DNA of 64,000 bases from Mesostigma viride. Lineage: Eukaryota; Streptophyta; Mesostigmatophyceae; Mesostigmatales; Mesostigmataceae. The notes beneath the pieces were generated by a model. It saw only the letters and a list, made by a program, of their open reading frames with translations, had not been told where the DNA came from and did not search any database. Numbering within the stretch: position 1 is the stretch's first letter; each line of letters begins with the position of its first letter. The translations under genes were made by a program, and so were the position numbers. The stretch is taken from positions 1,398,759 through 1,462,758 of the forward strand of contig RPFO01000082.1 in assembly GCA_009746045.1 (NCBI GenBank), read 5' to 3'. Below are positions 36,071 through 60,399 of the stretch, piece after piece.

Positions 36071-36479
36071 CCAAACTGCGATTCGTCGAGTTGCGTTTGC
36101 TGGCCATAATAGTGCGTAATGGCGTCGGGATAATATATCAGTGTATGCGTCCTAGAAAGACGCCGTGGTGCTTTGCGTAATAGCTGCAGGCTTGTCACAA
36201 TACTGCGTTAATTACAGCTGTAACCGATGATAGTAGCAGATGCGCCAAGAAAAGACGCATCGGTTGCAAGTGATCTAACTGCATTTGGGGCTCAGACGCA
36301 AAAGTTAGCTGAGCTCCTCCGACAGCCACGGACGTGGCATGGCTGTACGTATACAAGGGCTAAGCTATAGGGCTATGGCTGGTTGTGTACGTACGTACCG
36401 TGCGTTAGCGGTGCATGCACGTGACTAGCTAGGTATATATGGCCGGTGGCTCGGCTAGGCAAACATTCTTGCATGGTTA

Positions 36480-36895
36480 TATAGTTTCAGCCAGCCGCTG
36501 AAAGAAAAGCTTGCGTAGTCTAGCTATAGGTACTGTCGCCATTTGCGTTTGTCGTCGCAGGGTTTCTTGGGCTCGGCCGGGTGAGGCGCTTGGCGATGGG
36601 TTTGCTGGCGATGGGTTTGCGGGCCCAGATGGCTGCATGGGCAAGAAGGACGATGGCAAGTGGGTTAGTAGGCTGAGAGCCGGAAAGCTCCTTTTTCCAA
36701 ACCGTGTTTTGCTTTCGGAGTCGCCATAGCTGGAATCTTGTCACGTGCGTATAACTTTTTAGTAGATACGGCGTTTCATCAGCCGTAACCGTTTATTATA
36801 CTGGCGAGTGCGTCTTAAAAAGGCGCATCGGATGCAAGTGATCTGACTGAATTTGGGGCTCAGACACAAAAGTTCCGAGCTCCGCCGTCAGCCAT
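36480..36895 (-). mobile_element. 5' fragment of another ORF1-only element
   Basis: Read on minus, the leader (about 36895-36745) contains the hairpin with TGCGCC...GGCGCA type arms and the block GGCTGACGGCGGAGCTC seen at the 5' end of copies a and f. It continues into a Pro/Ser-rich short frame (36744-36520) like the ORF1 N-terminus. Confidence 0.55.
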
Positions 36896-37735
36896 GCATA
36901 ACCACCGTCAGCCATTTTTTTCCATTCAATCTCATGAGAAGGGGGGTATGGCTTTTAATACATTCTGGGCGCTACTTGCTGCATGCAAGGGTAGGGTGTA
37001 AACTACACATGCAGGTCTGCTCTGGGTGCACAAATTAGTACGTGCACCTGCCGCCACGTACTATTATGCATGTATCAGTCGACCAGCACCTAAGGCGCGG
37101 ATGCATGTATCAGTCGACGTACCAGCACCTAAGGCGCGGACATAGGGTGGCTAAACAATCATGGCTAAACAATGGCCAGTCCAGGGCATGGCTTCTCAGC
37201 AGAGAGTAGCTCTCTGCATGAGGCAGAGCTTGGGTAAATTCTCGTGCAATGCATCATCCATGGGGAGTCCCATTGAAGGCGCACATGCACACGTAGGTGT
37301 GAGCCACGTGCTAGGCTAAGCCTGACTATCTAATCTACACTACTACTGCTATATATTCCCTAGACATACTGGGGTTGCTGGGGTGGCAGGGGGCGCGCCT
37401 GCCGCCGGCCAGGGCTTGTGGTCGACGTGGATGACCTCCCCCCTCCAGTATACCGGTTCAATGATCCCCCCTGCACGCTCTGCCGGAGCTGGACGGGTAT
37501 AGGTCGGCCATAGCTGATAGCTCGCATCGCCGCTCTTGCTGTGCCAGGGTCGAGTCGTCGTCCAGCGTGTAGGAAGTCCCCAAGAGCTTATTGCGGCATT
37601 TATAATAAACGACAGCTTATCCGCCATGTAAAGGTGAGGAGCATGCAGGGGAGCCGGGCCAGCCTTACCCCGCGCGCGGGCCGGGAAGGCGGACAGCCGA
37701 CATCCGCAGCTCACAAGTGAGTTGCATGGGCCGGG
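36896..37735 (-). mobile_element. ORF1-only element, truncated copy d
   Basis: The 3' untranslated region (about 36930-37350) and the C-terminal ORF1 part (37349-37730) match copies a and b, including the PARARGKAGPAPL block. Frames are broken. It ends at about 37735 where unrelated sequence begins. Confidence 0.68.
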
Positions 37736-37964
37736 GAAAAAATCTGGGCGTCGACGGATCGAGCGTCGATCGAGCTAGGAGGGAGCATTTGAAAGGCGAT
37801 TTGTTGCACCTAGGTGGGGACGGGTGTAGCTGTGCAGCTTTGCAGCCGTACCGTTCGAGCTGCCACCTGACATTAGGCGAATTAAGGCCGCGGCCCTCCC
37901 GACATTTGGGTTGGTAGTCACTCACAACTATGCATGCAGCGATCGAGATATAAGTAATTGCATG

Positions 37965-38170
37965 GAAATCAATTAATCAAACTCGTGCTCCCGTTGGGGA
38001 GTCACGGAGCACCAGAGTGCTTTTAATAATCCCTGTATGTGCACAACAGATCTAGAGAGAAAGGCCGGGTAGAGACCCCCTTTCTCCAATTCATGCCAGA
38101 GGCATGCCACAGCAGCAATTATCGGACACGATAGACGATCCGGCAAGTTCTGTGGGTGCAATTAGATCCG
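37965..38170 (-). mobile_element. 3' end of family C retroelement
   Basis: Matches the copies at 779-975 and 24825-25020 in the same order: ATTA-type tail, CTCCCGTTGGGGAGTCACGG, GAGTGCTTTTAA, a pyrimidine-rich block and CATGCCAGAGGCATGCCACA. No coding sequence. Confidence 0.68.
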
Positions 38171-38404
38171 CGTGATCGTGCATATCATATAACAAGGAGT
38201 GTGGGCATGCGCCAGTAAGCGAAGCATAGCCAGGACGTAGCATGGCTGCGTTTGTACAAGGGCTAAGCTAATAAGGCTATGGCTGGTTGTGTACCGTGCG
38301 TTAGCCGGTGCACGTGACTAGGTATGGTGGCAAGGCTAGGCAAACATTCTAGGCATGGCTGCGCCATGGCGGCAGTGATCGACTACCAAGTATTGTACAA
38401 GCTA

Positions 38405-38690
38405 GGGCAATTCTAGCCCGCAGGGGGCGCAATCATCTTGCATGTGGTTGATCATAAGGTCCCCGCCCCTCCAGCTAGTACACCTTGGGCTCCTGGGGGT
38501 CCTGCTTGTGGCGGAGGTATTCCGGCCATGCAGGTCGCGCGTCGCTGCTGCTGCTTCAGGAGCGGGGGTCAGCTAGGTCGCAGTCCAGCGTCCAGGTGAG
38601 GTCATGCAACCTCTTGCGACGAGAAAGGAACCGCTGCTTGTCCTCAGGGGAGGCCGGAAGGCCTGAGCAGCTAGACTGGTGTATAACTTA
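38405..38690 (-). pseudogene. Divergent ORF1 C-terminal fragment (copy e)
   Basis: On the minus strand the region encodes remnants in the order RFLSRRKRLHDLTW, TLDCDLA and WPEYLRHKQDPQ, parallel to the FLRRRKRLEKT, TLDDDLT and WPTYLQLRK of copy a. It represents a more distant subfamily and is broken by stops. Confidence 0.5.
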
Positions 38691-38799
38691 GTTTATCAAA
38701 GAGACAGCCAACACAGGCCATCGATCGAAATCTGGAAGAATCGACGAGTATCAAGGAGACAACCAGCGCAGATCTCGAGATGTGCAAGCAACTCTTCCA

Positions 38800-39460
38800 A
38801 CTCCAGACGCCCCAGCTTAGGGGAATACAGCAGTAGTAGTGCAGAATAGATAGACCGTGGCCATGTACATGTACGCCTCCTAGAGGCACTATCCCAGCTA
38901 AGCCCCGCGCTTTATTTAATCATGTACATGTGTGCCTATGATGTGCCACACTCCAGACGATGCATAGCCTTATTTAGTAATGTTGTGCCCATGCAGGGAG
39001 TCACTCTCTGCTGAGAAGCCATGCCATAGCTCTTGTATAGCCATGATGATCTTCCCCCTCACAGGCATGCTCCCCCCTTACCCGGGCATAGCGTGATAGA
39101 CCATGAGGGTGCGGGTGCCCTGGTGCACCTAGAGCAAGTGTTGTTTACATTCCCACCCTTGCAGGAAGTAGCTTAGAATGTATTATAGGCCCATATGCCC
39201 CTTCTCAGGGCTATGTGCTACATATACTCCCAACGGAGTTATGTTCCTAATTAATTAATTAATTAACCAGCGCAGCCTTAACTGGGCATAGCGCGATACA
39301 TCATGAGGGTGCAGGTGCCTTGGTGCACCTAGAGCAGGGGTAGCTTACATTCCCACCCTTGCATGAAGTAGCCTAGAATGTATTAAAAGCCATATATGCC
39401 CCTTCTCAGGGCTATGTGCTACATCTACTCCCAACGGAGTGATGTTGATAATTAATTAAT
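38800..39460 (+). mobile_element. Two 3' ends of the ORF1-only family in plus orientation
   Basis: The first, 38806-39264, is the complete 3' untranslated region from just after the ORF1 stop to CTCCCAACGGAGTTATGTTC and an AATT-rich tail. The second, 39270-39460, is a shorter 3' end with its own tail. Both are 5' truncated. Small Penelope-like 3' scraps lie just upstream (38695-38790). Confidence 0.7.
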
Positions 39461-39464
39461 TAAC

Positions 39465-39850
39465 CAGCGCAGGCCAGAAATCGGGAGAATCCGGACCATG
39501 GTAGCTAGCTCGATCCTGCTGTTATCTTGTCCGCGTGTTCGAGTCGAATTCATGATGCATGATGAATATGAATTGTGATATAAATGCATGTGTAGCCTTG
39601 TGCATTGAAATTATGCTAGCTGGCTTACATGTACAGAGCGACTAGATGACGTAGACGGTGGGGCCGGTTCAAACAGCTTGCTTGATCAGGGCGTGTGTTT
39701 CGAGCCTAACTGGCCGGGAGCTAGTGTCTAGTGGTGAGCACCATTGCTGCGATCGCTCTCCCACCATTTACGAGGAAATACCCGCAAATGGAAAACCACT
39801 GAAAAGGTCTAGCAAGTCAGTCATTACGTAATTAGCCATGCATGCCATGA
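39465..39850 (-). mobile_element. 3' region of the Penelope-like family
   Basis: About 385 bp matching 25915-26280 almost base for base, including GCTGCGATCGCTCTCCCACC and the CCATGGTAGCT block. The extreme 3' end (TTGTCTCCTTGATA) is missing because it abuts the tail of the preceding element. Confidence 0.72.
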
Positions 39851-39880
39851 TTCCAAATCCGAATCCGAGCATATCAATAC

Positions 39881-40171
39881 AATAGTTGACACGTGTGTAG
39901 TACTCCTACACACAGATCTCGAGTGATTTATCTAGTACCAAATCCGAAAGGCTTGCATCACTCCCCGGACAGGAGAACTTTTGCGGATGACTGTAAGTTG
40001 GCGATGCCATGGTAACCAGAGACGTCCGTCCTATAGTCAGCAAAATTGGTGCGAGAGGTCCCCAGTTCGATTCCGGTCGGATTCATTTGCAGATAGCGTT
40101 TTCCCGCGTTTTCCGCGGCCCGGCACTGAACGCAAATGGTTTTCACCTAAGTTGCGGAGTGCCTGATCAGA
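39881..40171 (+). mobile_element. tRNA-related SINE, longest copy, 10-bp target-site duplication
   Basis: An insert of about 291 bp between two copies of ATATCAATAC (39871-39880 and 40172-40181). It contains a B-box-like GTTCGATTCC (40065-40074) and, about 55 bp upstream, an A-box-like TTGGCGATGCCATGG (39998-40012), as in tRNA-derived promoters of RNA polymerase III. The 3' part ends in GCCTGATCAGA and matches the copies at 9274-9359 and 56540-56599. Confidence 0.72.
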
Positions 40172-40189
40172 ATATCAATACGATCTATG

Positions 40190-40530
40190 GCCTCCCATGC
40201 GATACGACTGCGATAAGCACCTTCCCGAGGGGTATGCTCCTGTTTTTTCTCCCCACGGGCCCCGCGGCCCGTTGCTAGCCAGGGTAGAAGTCCGCAGGTG
40301 GGGGTTATTGGTCCTGAGGATAGCCGCTACACTACCGCCTCGTCTGCCATTACAGTAGAGGACAGCTCGGATGAGGATTACATCCCCATCTAGTGCTTAA
40401 CGGTTGGGGGATGATGCAGACGATATTTGTTTAAACTTTTGTGTAATTATTTTTCTAATGAGATTAGCATAGTACTCCGTGGCATGCCTTTGCGCATGAC
40501 ACGCAAGTACTTACTTACTTATGGCCTCCC
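40190..40530 (+). mobile_element. 3' end of a further retroelement family, ACTT tail
   Basis: A short frame ending DSSDEDYIPI-stop (stop near 40392) is followed by about 120 bp and a CTTACTTACTTA tail at 40510-40525. Reverse-oriented relatives are at 57880-58135 (3' end) and 59160-59300 (the GGGCCGCGGGGCCCGTGGGG part). The tail of tetranucleotides suggests a non-LTR element. Nothing more of its coding region is recognisable. Confidence 0.5.
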
Positions 40531-42272
40531 AACAGGATCGACCGCATGTCATTAATTAAACTCATATACATAAAATAAAATTTCTCATTGATAAAATTTA
40601 TGTATAACTCAAAAAAGGTAAATCACACAATTACCAGAAATGGTTTCATTACTTTACAAGCCAAGACAACCAGTTACCGGTGCGTGGCTTTATGTTTCCA
40701 CGCCTCGTGAGGGTGCTTCATACCAGATCCTTCTACCGAAAAAAAAAATCTGGATCCTTCCATCCAGATTTACACATGGCGTCTGTCCACAAAGTCCTGT
40801 GCAGGCTTGGCTCACCTCATAGGGCAAAGTCCATGCCCAGCCTTGGCCCAGATCATGCTTTTGGCACAGTCCTGGGTTGCTCGCTTGTCGCGGAAAGCCA
40901 AGCCTGGCAGCTTGAGTCCTGCGCACACGGTAGCTGCACCTGTGCGGATGCGTGACGACTACGGTAACTAAGCTGATACGTTCTAGGTATGCTTCTGTCA
41001 TATCCATGCATAGCATAACCATGGGCATTCTCCATGGCAAACAGCTTACTGCATCTGATCCCACTGTTGCGAGTGTCTGGGGCCAGGGAGGTTCCCCCCT
41101 GTAGGTGGTCCACACCCAGGAAACATCTGGGTTATGATAAATACGACTGGGTAACACCCCTCAGCCTCCAGTTGGAGACCCTTCCCCCTCATATCCAGAT
41201 TCATGACATCACATGGCTTCATCCTTGCGCACGCTCCAGCGCTGCGCATCGTAGTTGGGAGAATACCCAGCAGCCACAGGCAGGAAGATCACAAGCACCG
41301 AAACGATCCAGACACGGCCATCAGTGAGAATCCAGGAAGATACCACGATTTGCTAAGTGTTGCACCAGTGTGGGCAGGTGACAATCCCAGACAAGACTAG
41401 TACAATGGTACTGATATTTCAAGCAACCATCCCAGATTCGAACCAAACGGGTGCCACTGCTCCAAGCAACCATCCCAGATTGCCCCCCGAATGCCACATA
41501 CATGATAAACAAGTTGGGTCCCACCGCCTACACATGTGCCCACGGAGAGCATTAGGTTGGGGATCCCTGGGCTGCGTACCCTCCTACAGTCCTACCCCTC
41601 CCTTGACACCCTGGCCTCCCCTGGTAGGCTTGGGCATCCTGGTACAACACTTAACAACCACCACCTTTATTGCCCTAGGTATTAGAATGTTCAGGCAAGA
41701 TCTGGGCCAGTGCCCATACCACGTCTGCTGGCCCCCGTCACAGGAAAAGGAATGCAGCAAGCACAATTCTTATTACCGGCACCTAGCCCGGCACAACCAC
41801 AAGCACGGTGCCGGCAAGCGCCATCACCAGCATTGCTAAAGCAAAGAAACGGAAGAGGATCCTATAGAGAAGACCTGCTACAGGGTTGCGTGCCAGCACG
41901 CGTAATCAGCGCGGATTCCTGCTCTCGGAAGTGAGCCGGTTTGCCATCCGTGATCAGACACCACGACACGACACATGGTGGTTACATAGCAAGGCCGTAG
42001 CCACACAGAACCCTACCATAAATAGCCACGAGATACCAAACCGTGTACCCAGCTATTCATGACCATCATGCTGCCCTACCATAAATAGCCACGAGATACC
42101 AAACCGTGTACCCAGCTATTCATGACCATCATGCTGCCAACCACGCCACGGTAGCTGCCTTGCAAAGCAACCGCACAACCAGACCAGTCCGAAATACATA
42201 GATCCTGCTATAAATGGCCACCACCCTGCTATAAAATAGCCTGGACCATGCTATATATAGCCATCAGCGCGC
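40531..42272. other. Gene-free stretch upstream of the RPB10 3' end
   Basis: No supportable gene. Several open frames of 60-160 codons exist but show no family features or conserved splice phase. The 3' untranslated region of RPB10 and possibly a small final exon lie at the right end. One tandem duplication (42011-42136) is present. Confidence 0.5.
42011..42136. repeat. 63-bp tandem duplication
   Basis: Two identical 63-bp units beginning near CCCTACCATAAATAGCCACG and ending CATCATGCTG follow each other. Further TATAAATGGCC/TATAAAATAGCC motifs follow at 42210-42260. Confidence 0.88.
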
Positions 42273-43212
<940 letters not shown>

Positions 43213-43945
43213 TTTTACTGTGGTATGGAAGGGAAGTGCTCTCGTCAAGTCACTAATATAAACAGCACCCTATGTTCCGGCGGCTGTACCGCCTCCGAAC
43301 ACAGTGGGTCAGATTTCCGGCCTCGATTGCCCAGACGGCAATTTCTGTAGTCGGTCTCGTGGAAACGGCTTGGTGATGATCCTGAATCGACAGGTATGGC
43401 TGCTCCCCGTTGTCACTTAGCTACGCTCGATCGCAGCCATGCCGGCATATAATTATTGTCACACCTACGTTCTAGCCTTCTAGGTACAGTAGCGAAGTTG
43501 CGAAAGGAGGTCGCCAGATGGGAATAGCGAACAGGCCGAGCACTCAGACTGTACGGAAAGTTCATAGAAGACATTAGACAATTCGCCTGCGCACAGCAGT
43601 TAAGGTCCCTATGGGCTTTTCATGGCACGGTACTTTTGCAGGAAACGGAGCAACTCGTGCCGATTGCCGAAGCCCATGCAAGGCGCGGGCTTTGTCTGCT
43701 ATTTCCAGTTCTGGCGCACGCACCCGTTCCGCCCCGTCGCGCGAATTTCCGCCAAGCGACGAAGCGGACAGCCAGAAAACAACGGGATCCCGCCAGAAAG
43801 ACTGCGCATGGCAGGCAGGAAATAATAGACGTCTGCCCCTGTTCATTCTCAACGAAGAAGCTAGCCCGCTTCGTACTCCTTTTTAAAAGTAGTTTTGAAT
43901 TCCTGCAATAAAACAGGGCCTGTTTGAACACATAGCTAAGCAAAC
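43213..43945. promoter_or_regulatory. Divergent promoter region between RPB10 and CCT1
   Basis: 733 bp separate the two start codons, which point away from each other, so both core promoters must lie here. I see no clear TATA box at a fixed distance from either gene, but 43595-43790 is GC-rich. A bidirectional promoter is inference from layout only. Confidence 0.5.
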
Positions 43946-56857
<12,912 letters not shown>

Positions 56858-57091
56858 ACATTACCGTTATAGACTTGGCTGTGGCCCCGGTTGACTGAAA
56901 GGGCCAGCGTGATGCTGTCCACCTGATGCGCTGTGCTGCGCAATTTGCAGAATATCTCAAGGCTGGTTGAGTATTTTGGCAGGACTACAGCCAAACCTAA
57001 GTGGCCACTAAGTAGCAGAAATACTAATGAACAGATGTATGACTTAGCGAAACTACTGGCTTGAGCCAGTAGCAGTAGAGTATTCATTCAA

Positions 57092-57265
57092 TAATAAGAA
57101 CACGTAAGCCAGCCATAATTTCAATGCACAAGGCTACACATTTCCATCACCATTCATACGCATCATCCTGAACGACTCGAACACGCGGACAAGATAACGG
57201 CGGGCTTGAACTACCATGGTCCGGATTCTCCCGATTTCTGGCCTGCGCTGGTTGTCTCCTTGATG
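57092..57265 (+). mobile_element. Penelope-like 3' end downstream of CCT1
   Basis: About 170 bp starting at ACGTAAGCCAGCCATAATTT and ending TGGTTGTCTCCTTGAT, nearly identical to the copy at 48642-48893. It is 5' truncated; no clear duplication of the target is seen. Confidence 0.75.
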
Positions 57266-57342
57266 TTACACATTGCACTACATGTTGGAGTGTGTAATTG
57301 CACATGTGCCTGGCCTGTGCTTAGTGATTAATACATCATTAA

Positions 57343-57740
57343 TTGTTCAACATGCATGCATGCATGCACTGCGCTAGTAGAGGACATGGGCAGCTAGTAG
57401 AGGACATGGGGGGCCCAGGCCTCTCCGTGATTTGGAAGAAGATGATGGACAAGGCCAAGTGGGCCCAGGTCATAGAGGACAACGAGCCCCCCCCAGTGGG
57501 GAAGCGCCCGCGTGTGCAATCTCGTGGGAGGCATGCCAGATAGCCCCCCTAGGGCAGCGTGCGGCTGCCTAGATAGATGTTGTAGTTAGAATGTTGTTAG
57601 GTAGATGTAGTATGTAGCCGATGTAGATAGATTAGACCGGTAGGACTGTTTGCACCCATCCATCCGGCCATCCATCGGGGTTAATGCTCCGTGACTCCCC
57701 AACGGGAGCACGAGTCTAATTAATTAATTAATTAATGCAC
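57343..57740 (+). mobile_element. 3' end of a LINE (family C): C-terminal coding fragment plus tail
   Basis: A frame ending at 57543 includes IWKKMMDKAKWAQVIEDNE and PPVGKRPRVQ, similar in layout to the C-terminus of the LINE at 27336-33058 (WKKIVKAHTPDPVGEPPPPK). It is followed by about 130 bp, the CTCCCCAACGGGAGCACG block and a TTAA/ATTA tail (57716-57737). This links the family C 3' ends elsewhere in the window to a LINE. Confidence 0.62.
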
Positions 57741-57879
57741 TGCGCGGCTAGCTAGTTGGATATCACCATGCATGCATGGCAACATGCATGCGAATTTCGT
57801 GTACGTACGTCAATCGATCTCAATAAGCAACATGCATTGTTCCTGCATGCAATGTTAATTCAGCCATAATATTCATTAA

Positions 57880-58135
57880 TTACTTCCTTACTAAGTACTT
57901 GTGTGTCATGCGCATGGGCATGCCACGGAGTTTAGTTCGGCTCCACGGCTTCGCCCACCTCCATCCATCCAGCAAGGATCGATGCTACATGATCTCCCAA
58001 CGGAGTCATGTTATAATTTAATTTAATTTTTCAATGCCACGGAGTACTATGCTAATCTCATTAGAAAAAAATTACACGAAAGTTACAAAACATATTCATT
58101 GAGAATGATAAATTACGAGGTGAGATTGGCATGCA
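57880..58135 (-). mobile_element. Mixed retroelement 3' ends
   Basis: The stretch includes the reverse complement of the 3' end at 40400-40525 (CGGAGTACTATGCTAATCTC) and, at about 57965-58035, a plus-oriented LINE 3' end with CTCCCAACGGAGTCATG and a TTTAATTTAATTT tail like that at 33033-33058. Confidence 0.55.
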
Positions 58136-58141
58136 ACATAA

Positions 58142-58200
58142 GGAAAATCACCATGGTCCGGATTCTCCCGATTTCTGGCCTGTGCTGGTTGTGTCCTTGA
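58142..58200 (+). mobile_element. Short Penelope-like 3' end
   Basis: About 58 bp, from ATCACCATGGTCCGGATTC to TGTCCTTGATA, identical in order to the last 58 bp of the family with few changes. Confidence 0.65.
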
Positions 58201-58589
58201 TAAGTCCTGAAAACCCCGAAAATAAGAAGAACCAGGTAAAGAAATTAATAGAAATCTGACATGGACATCCAAGGATCACGCCAGCTGCACAAGGTACAAC
58301 TAAGTACATCACAAAATATACGACACGCAGCAACATCACTGCCGGCCCACCATGCAGGCCTGGGAGGGATCTAGACTGCATGGGTCGCGACAAAGTTGGC
58401 CCGGGTGCGTCGGAATAACGTACATCAGCCACGGTGCGAGTGAGGGCGAGTGATAGGCGCTGAGCACTGCGCCAATACGTACGAGGACCACGTCAGTGCC
58501 CGCGGGCAGACCACGGGGCGGTCTGACCCTCGAGGTCGAGGCGGTCTAATTCACGGCGCGCACTGGCAGTGCTCACTCGTGGAAAAACT

Positions 58590-58900
58590 CCGCAGTCTCA
58601 GTTGCCAGGGCCCATGGCCCCGAGCTCCTCGATTAGGACAAAGGGGATGACCCGGTGGGGCCCCACATTGCCGTAGGAGGCAAACTTGTCGTGCTCAGCC
58701 ACATGCAGTGGCTGCAGCACCGGCATCCACATGCAGCCGCCCGGGAGGATGTGGCGACCGGCGGACTGAGCGGCCAAGCCACGGAGACATCGATGAGCAG
58801 GTGGCAACCCTGCCCATCGTAGTCAAGCACACAGTAATGTGGCGGGGCGGTGGTTGGGTGAGTAGAGGGCGGCCCCATCCGCGTCCTCGCACTTCAGTGC
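58590..58900 (-). pseudogene. Possible restriction-like endonuclease remnant of a retroelement
   Basis: Minus-strand frames shifted against each other give YCVLDYDGQGCHLLIDVSVA, then a His/Cys-poor stretch, then HDKFASYGNVGPHRVIPFVL and EELGAMGP. The order (LDVSV..PL, then KYA.YG...IPFV.E..G..G) resembles the C-terminal nuclease-like region that follows the RT in many non-LTR proteins of algae and plants. It is heavily broken and the call is tentative. Confidence 0.4.
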
Positions 58901-59159
58901 ATGATTGTGGAGTGGGGAAAGACTGACCGAACCATCATGGCACACACCACCCGGAGGAGAGCGGAGGAAAGTTACAAAATACTACTATCGTCTGCATCAT
59001 GTCCCAACTGTTCAAACTCAGTGGTCATATAGTCACTAGAGGGGGATGTATAATACTTCCTCATCTGTGCTGTCCATTTGATTGAGTACTGTAATTGCAT
59101 GCATGCAGATCGCGAGGCGGTGCGTAGTGTAGCGGCGCTATCCTGCCGAGGGGCAATTG

Positions 59160-59300
59160 CAATAATAACATCCACCTGCGCGGACTTCTATACCCTGCAT
59201 TCTAGCAATGGGCCGCGGGGCCCGTGGGGATAAAACAGGATTGATCGGCACGCCCCTCAGGAAGGTGCTTAATCAGTAATCGCAGACGGCAGCCCATTTC
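59160..59300 (-). repeat. Reverse copy of the 40190-40300 repeat
   Basis: GGGCCGCGGGGCCCGTGGGG with flanks matching CCCCACGGGCCCCGCGGCCC at 40255 in reverse, plus an AGGAAGGTGCTTA block matching TAAGCACCTTCC. It belongs to an unidentified element family. Confidence 0.55.
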
Positions 59301-59613
59301 GACTGATCTCAATTGTCTATCATGCGGGCGCGGAGTTACAGATAGTCCCAGATCGAAGCCGGCTGCATGGCTGCACTGATCCTCAAGCAATGGTGTCATA
59401 ATATAGGGTCGCGCCGCGTACTACGTCGGTGCGGGCCGGGCGCGCGCCAGTTTGCGAGCAGTGGTTTGCGATGGGACAAGCTCCGCAGTAGGGGACCCTA
59501 GCTGCCATAAAAGGAGGTGTCTGCCTGATTGGCCCGGGCCAGTCCTAATTTATTTTGGCCACCCGCAGGGCCCACATCATCGGTATTAACCTGCATGGTC
59601 TGTGCGGGCAAGA

Positions 59614-59807
59614 CAGTGTGAGCTAGTACGCCGTATTATACGCCGTATTATACGAAATACGCAATACGCCGAGGTTTGGCGTATTGCCGTACTAGAAATT
59701 TTGCTAGTAGTACGCCGTATTATACGCGTATAATACACGTATTATACGAAATACGCAATACGCCGAGGTTTTGCCGTATTGCCGTATTGCCGTACTAGCT
59801 CACACTG
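59614..59807. mobile_element. 194-bp hAT MITE with 8-bp target-site duplication
   Basis: GGGCAAGA flanks both ends (59606-59613 and 59808-59815). The ends are inverted repeats beginning CAGTGTGAGCTAGTACG. The inside is two related blocks of TACGCCGTATTATACG and ATACGCAATACGCCGAGG. CAGTG ends, an 8-bp duplication and lack of coding sequence define a hAT MITE. Its ATACGC/GCGTAT interior resembles the subterminal parts of the 34704-36070 element. Confidence 0.88.
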
Positions 59808-60399
59808 GGGCAAGATGGCCGGCAAAGAGGAGGCGCGGCGGTGTCGCGATGATGTGGGTGACAAGAAGGAGCTTGCAGTATGAGAGCTCGGCCTGGCCGG
59901 GTGCGGCGCTCTTGGCTAGCGGACGGCGAGGATGTGATGGAGCAAGTTCGAGTGACACTGTGCCGTCGATCTTGAGCTGCTTGCTCAGCAGCCTCAGCTC
60001 TATAGCGCCGACCCTGGTCCAGGGTCCAAAACTTGCAGCCGTTGAAGAAGGATGCTGAGCCGCGGACAAGGGCATATGCGTTTGCGCCGCTCGTCAGGTA
60101 CAGTATACCGACATGTCCAGCCATGCCTGTCGAGAGGCGGCGGCCAGGGCCGCCTACTGCCGTGCGGAGTGTTGATGTCGTCGGCCGTACGTGGAGCCGG
60201 GCCGGAGCTAGCTGCCAAGGAGCTTGAATTAAGCGCGTCGAGCTGGCCGGGGGGATCGATGCCGGCTTCCATCCAGCATGCAGGAAGAGGATGGGTGGGG
60301 TGGTCCCATGCAGCGGGGAAGCCGATGGCGCCATGATCGACCTTTGTTTTCTTGCTGATCATAATTAAGCCTCACCGCTTCCAGTGGCGTACAAGCTAT

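Larger units (their letters stand above)
33208..36107 (-). pseudogene. ORF1-like pseudogene of copy c, split by MITE and hAT element
   Basis: The C-terminal part (33208-33471) matches copy a with LDDDLTLAQQQRRRE and YVGHKPWQ. Middle parts lie in several frames to 34703. The start, MASKRNSTNRSL, is at 36107-36079, just beyond the hAT element, and corresponds to MASKRSTIRNA of copy f. A 33631-33758 MITE and several frameshifts add to the damage. Confidence 0.65.
25866..36330 (-). mobile_element. ORF1-only element copy c, host to nested insertions
   Basis: Minus-strand element whose parts appear in the order of copy a but are split. Its tail and 3' end are 25866-25906, more 3' untranslated region is 27061-27335 and 33070-33207, and ORF1 is 33208-34703 and 36079-36107, with 5' leader beyond. 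The gaps are filled by a YIDD-type RT element (about 25907-27060), a LINE (27336-33058), a 128-bp MITE (33631-33758) and a hAT element (34704-36070). The 5' edge near 36330 is approximate. Confidence 0.78.

Noticed and set aside
39998-40080. A true tRNA gene at 39998-40080
   Set aside because: The A- and B-box-like motifs are present but I cannot pair an acceptor stem or anticodon arm, and the unit is part of a repeat with target duplications, so it is a SINE.
41357-41934. 160-codon plus-strand frame
   Set aside because: Composition is low in typical coding features, no family is recognised, and it lies in repeat-rich intergenic DNA.
60033-60362. Opposing 60-120 codon frames near 60.0-60.36 kb
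   Set aside because: They are mirrored frames of GC-rich degraded retroelement sequence with no domain.
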